A DNA stretch of 15,104 nt from Alphaproteobacteria bacterium UBA3760 (lineage in GTDB: Bacteria; Pseudomonadota; Alphaproteobacteria; Rs-D84). The notes below the pieces were generated by a model. It was not told the origin of the DNA. It saw only the letters and a list, made by a program, of their open reading frames with translations, and ran no database searches. Each line of letters opens with the position of its first letter. Positions within the stretch are counted from its first letter, which is position 1. Shown here in pieces: positions 12,465 to 15,104 of the stretch. A program made the position numbers and the translations under genes. The DNA is taken from NCBI GenBank assembly GCA_002371155.1, contig DFGC01000001.1, positions 1-15,104 on the forward strand, given 5' to 3'.

Positions 12465-14153
12465 ATGAAAGATTTATCCAAAGGTTTATTTAATCCGGTG
12501 GCAAACGAAGATTTCGTTGCCATGTTCGACAAAAATTATGGCACCCAGGAAACATTACAGGGTTTCGCAACCAAGGGCACCGTCAAAGATATTCGCGGTG
12601 ATTTCGTTTTGGTTGATGTTGGCCTGAAATCCGAGGGTCGCGTCCCATTAAAAGAATTCGGTGCATCTGTCCCCGCCGTTGGCGACATTATCGATGTATT
12701 CGTTGAAAGATACGAATCCCGCGAGGGTACCGCGGTTCTGTCCTATGCCAAGGCTCGCGCCGAAAAGGCATGGAAAGATTTGGAAAAAATTGTTGCATCT
12801 GGCGAAGATCCAACCGGCACAATTATCGATGTTGTTCGCGGTGGTTATACCGTTGACATCAATGGTGTATTTGCATTTATGCCATCATCACAAATTGATC
12901 ACAAACCGGTTCGCGATGCAAAATCTATGATTGGTTTGACGGACAAATTCCGCGTCTTAAAAATGGATGCATTACGCACAAACGCAATTGTTTCCCGTCG
13001 TGCAATCCAATCTGATACAATCGCCGCCCAACAAAAAGAGGCGATGAAAAACATCACCCTGGGCGCGGTTCTCGAAGGCACGGTCAAAAACATCACTGAT
13101 TACGGTGTGTTTGTTGATTTGGGCGGAATTGACGGTTTGTTGCATGTGACCGACCTGTCATGGAAACGCGTCAATCATCCACGCGAATTGGTGCATGTTG
13201 GCGATAAAATCAAGGTCAAAGTTATCCAATTCGACCCAGAATCACATCGTATTTCATTGGGCGCAAAACAATTGGAAGAAGACCCATGGGAAACCGCCAG
13301 TCGCGCATTCAATGTTGGCGACACTGTATCCGGTCGCGTTGCATCCCTGACCGATTACGGTGCATTTATTGATTTGGGCAATAATATCGAAGGCCTGGTT
13401 CACATGTCTGAATTGTCATGGACAAACAAAAACATCCACCCCAGCAAGGTTTTAACCGTGGGTCAAGATGTCAATGTTATGGTTTTGGATATTGACCAAG
13501 AAAAACGCCGTATTTCATTGGGATACAAACAATTGCAACCAAACCCATGGAAACAATTTGCCGAAACACACAATGTTGGCGATATTGTGACCGGTCCAAT
13601 TAAAAATACAACTGAATTTGGTCTGTTTGTTGCATTGACACCTGAATTGGACGGTATGGTTCACATATCCGACCTGTCTTGGAATAAATTGGACGAAGAA
13701 GAATTGAAAAAATTCGTCCGTGGCCAAGAAGTGACTGCAAAAATTTTGGACATCAATCCGGACAAAGAACGCGTCACATTGGGTATCAAACAATTGACCG
13801 AAAGTGCCGAAAACAACGCAATTTCTATCAAGAAAGGCGCGGTTGTATCGGGAACGGTATCTGAAATCACACCTGATGAATTGATTGTGACATTGGCGGG
13901 CGATGCACGCGGTATTATCCGTCGCACTGACCTGTCGCGTGAAAAATCGGAACAAGATACATCAAAATATCATGTTGGCGACACAGTCGAAGCATCGGTT
14001 GTATCCGTCGAAGACAACACTGTTAAATTGTCAATCCGTCACTTGCAGGTGACATTGGAAAAACAAGCGGTCAAAGAATTCGCGAACGAGGCCGATTCCG
14101 GCTCTGTTCTGGGCGATATTTTGGGCGCGGCAATTGAAAACAGCAAAAAATAA
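12465..14153 (+). CDS. rpsA: 30S ribosomal protein S1
   Basis: Binds mRNA on the 30S subunit and helps unfold and load it. Six S1 (OB-fold) repeats are visible at about residues 33-95, 116-180, 197-267, 283-354, 370-441 and 456-526. Repeats 3 and 4 are the best conserved (TDYGVFVDLGGIDGLLHVTDLSW and TDYGAFIDLGNNIEGLVHMSELSW), as expected for the mRNA-binding part, and repeats 1-2 are the degenerate ribosome-anchoring pair. Length 562 matches alphaproteobacterial S1 (E. coli 557). The gene is not next to cmk or ihfB as it often is in proteobacteria; rnhA precedes it. It has its own promoter and an SD-less leader, and ends at a strong terminator. Confidence 0.97.
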   Translation: MKDLSKGLFNPVANEDFVAMFDKNYGTQETLQGFATKGTVKDIRGDFVLVDVGLKSEGRVPLKEFGASVPAVGDIIDVFVERYESREGTAVLSYAKARAEKAWKDLEKIVASGEDPTGTIIDVVRGGYTVDINGVFAFMPSSQIDHKPVRDAKSMIGLTDKFRVLKMDALRTNAIVSRRAIQSDTIAAQQKEAMKNITLGAVLEGTVKNITDYGVFVDLGGIDGLLHVTDLSWKRVNHPRELVHVGDKIKVKVIQFDPESHRISLGAKQLEEDPWETASRAFNVGDTVSGRVASLTDYGAFIDLGNNIEGLVHMSELSWTNKNIHPSKVLTVGQDVNVMVLDIDQEKRRISLGYKQLQPNPWKQFAETHNVGDIVTGPIKNTTEFGLFVALTPELDGMVHISDLSWNKLDEEELKKFVRGQEVTAKILDINPDKERVTLGIKQLTESAENNAISIKKGAVVSGTVSEITPDELIVTLAGDARGIIRRTDLSREKSEQDTSKYHVGDTVEASVVSVEDNTVKLSIRHLQVTLEKQAVKEFANEADSGSVLGDILGAAIENSKK

Positions 14154-14161
14154 AAACCAAT

Positions 14162-14184
14162 GGGGACCAAATGGTCCCCTTTTT
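14162..14184 (+). terminator. Rho-independent terminator of rpsA
   Basis: GGGGACC (14162-14168), loop AAAT, GGTCCCC (14173-14179), then five T: a perfect 7-bp GC-rich stem starting eight nt after the rpsA stop codon. Confidence 0.9.
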
Positions 14185-14214
14185 AATTCCAAAAATAATA
14201 CAAAGGTATTTTAT

Positions 14215-14811
14215 ATGGTAACCGACTTCACAGAAATAAAAGGCGAAAAATATTATTTTGACCCAAAACGCAATATTTGGGTGAACGGCAATCCCGGAAT
14301 AATGACGATATCGGTTGACAAAGATTCTGCTAAAACACATATTTATATTGGCAATCACCCAGTTGACCAACACAACTATAATTTTATCGGCAAAGATATT
14401 ACCGACGGCAATATAGGATACGGGCTAAATTGTTTATGCGATGCAATACAACGTATACGAAACAAACAACATATTGAAATTGAATGTTGTGTGGCAGTTG
14501 TTCCAAATTTTTACAAAGTTGGCACATTGATAAAACATCCGCAAATAATAACCGATGCAAAAACAACAATCCCCAATCCAGAAACAAAATGTGCGATATT
14601 GGTTCGTATTCCGCATTTTATTTGGCATTACGCATTTTGTTATGACAATGTTCCTATTCCACAACGTGCAGAATTAAATACCAAATGTTGTGGGTGGCGC
14701 GCATGCGAATATACATATGATAATTTCTCAAATTTTTGGCCAAACGGACAAAGACGGCATTATTTATCGCAACATGCGGCATTACTGCGCCAATCACAAA
14801 AAACAAAGTAA
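14215..14811 (+). CDS. Hypothetical protein, 198 residues
   Basis: Not recognised. The start at 14215 is chosen because AAAGG lies eight nt upstream; an upstream in-frame ATG at 14134 lies inside rpsA and would read through the rpsA terminator hairpin. The product has no signal peptide or clear membrane helix. It opens with VTDFTEIKGEKYYFDPKRNIWVNGNPG, has a mixed alpha/beta look, and carries nine cysteines, including CLC, ECC and CCGWRAC in the second half, with several Trp/His-rich patches (PHFIWHYAFCYD). Codon use (AAT, AAA, ATA-rich) is more AT-biased than in rpsA. Only 17 nt separate the rpsA terminator's T-run and this gene's ribosome binding site, so either the promoter lies inside rpsA or expression depends on read-through. 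It has its own terminator immediately after the stop codon, which argues for a real gene. Confidence 0.78.
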   Translation: MVTDFTEIKGEKYYFDPKRNIWVNGNPGIMTISVDKDSAKTHIYIGNHPVDQHNYNFIGKDITDGNIGYGLNCLCDAIQRIRNKQHIEIECCVAVVPNFYKVGTLIKHPQIITDAKTTIPNPETKCAILVRIPHFIWHYAFCYDNVPIPQRAELNTKCCGWRACEYTYDNFSNFWPNGQRRHYLSQHAALLRQSQKTK

Positions 14812-14838
14812 AAAATCCCACGACCGTGGGATTTTTTT
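14811..14838 (+). terminator. Rho-independent terminator after the 198-residue hypothetical gene
   Basis: The A-run and CCCAC (14817-14821), loop GACC, GTGGG (14826-14830) and the following T-run form a stem extendable through A/T pairs to AAAAATCCCAC/GTGGGATTTTT, beginning at the stop codon itself. Confidence 0.88.
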
Positions 14839-14920
14839 ATTCCGTGGTTATCGCAAATCTTTTTCATCGCGACAGAGTATCAGCACAACCGGACAAAAAA
14901 ATGGCAATGCAACCTGCGAC

Positions 14921-15104
14921 GGGGTGGTATTCCCCTCCCATCGGGCCCCACCGCGGCGCATCCATAGCGACGGGTGGGTGGTGCCTGGGGAGGGGAACCC
15001 GCAGGCTGACGGGGGTATCTCACCCCCGGGCGTCCCCTTCTTTCCCAAAGAAGGTGAATATCCAAGTGCGACCACCACACCTTTCGTCATCCCGGCGCAG
15101 GCCG
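14921..15104 (-). repeat. Palindromic repeat region running off the right edge
   Basis: A chain of GC-rich hairpins: TTCCCCTCCC (14930-14939) pairs with GGGAGGGGAA (14988-14997). GGGGGT (15011-15016) pairs with ACCCCC (15022-15027). CCTTCTTT (15036-15043) pairs with AAAGAAGG (15047-15054) over CCC. At the edge, 15085-15104 is the exact reverse complement of 4557-4576, the core of copy C, and GTGGGTGGTGCC (14974-14985) is the inverse of 497-508. The element is cut by the window end. The minus-strand frame across it (14848-15090) is made of repeat sequence and is not called as a gene. Confidence 0.7.

Noticed and set aside
14848..15090. An 80-codon open frame on the minus strand at the right edge
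   Set aside because: It lies wholly over GC-rich palindromes shared with other spacers; the product is Pro/Gly/Arg-rich repeat translation.

Overview
The window looks like a piece of the chromosome of an uncultured, AT-leaning alphaproteobacterium, most likely one of the gut-associated small-genome lineages (RF32/Enterousia-like). This assignment is an inference. It rests on the RF1, RNase HI, S1, shikimate kinase and YgjP-type protein sequences, on CTTGAA/CTTGAT-type -35 boxes, on a lineage-style cysteine-rich secreted protein, and on intergenic palindromes of the 'CTGGATCCCGGC...GCCGGGATGACG' style. No rRNA, tRNA, IS element or CRISPR array was seen.

Layout. Positions 1-409 hold the 3' end of a surface-type protein on the plus strand. 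Positions 573-11831 are almost entirely minus-strand genes: leuS, a cysteine-rich secreted protein of unknown function, a 34-residue membrane peptide, then (in transcription order, from the right) tkt, a YgjP/M48-type metallopeptidase, hisS, prfA, aroK and mscL. The last four are tightly packed (gaps of 1, 33 and 4 nt) with their own promoter and end at a hairpin terminator. From 11868 the genes run on the plus strand: rnhA, rpsA with a structured SD-less leader and a strong terminator, and a 198-residue protein of unknown function with its own terminator. The window closes in a GC-rich palindromic repeat region.

Most coding content is housekeeping: translation (leuS, hisS, prfA, rpsA), central carbon and aromatic metabolism (tkt, aroK), RNA:DNA hybrid removal (rnhA) and osmotic protection (mscL). 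The unusual content lies in the two gene-poor stretches around 4215-5162 and 5268-5639. Between the small membrane peptide and mscL there is a near-perfect XerC/XerD recombination site: 5479-5506 shares an uninterrupted 20-nt block with Escherichia coli dif. Extra copies of its XerD arm lie beside it, and a 12-bp perfect inverted repeat lies about 320 nt away. Two GGGCAGGG octamers (KOPS-type, FtsK-orienting in E. coli) to the left point towards it. This may be the replication-terminus dif site of this lineage, or the attachment site of a Xer-exploiting mobile element. A family of mosaic palindromic intergenic repeats is present at 451-556, 4296-4638 and 14921-15104.

Other points of note are a LeuRS that does not look alphaproteobacterial, a zinc-ribbon tail on MscL, a changed GGG motif in shikimate kinase, and a probably near-leaderless tkt transcript facing rnhA.
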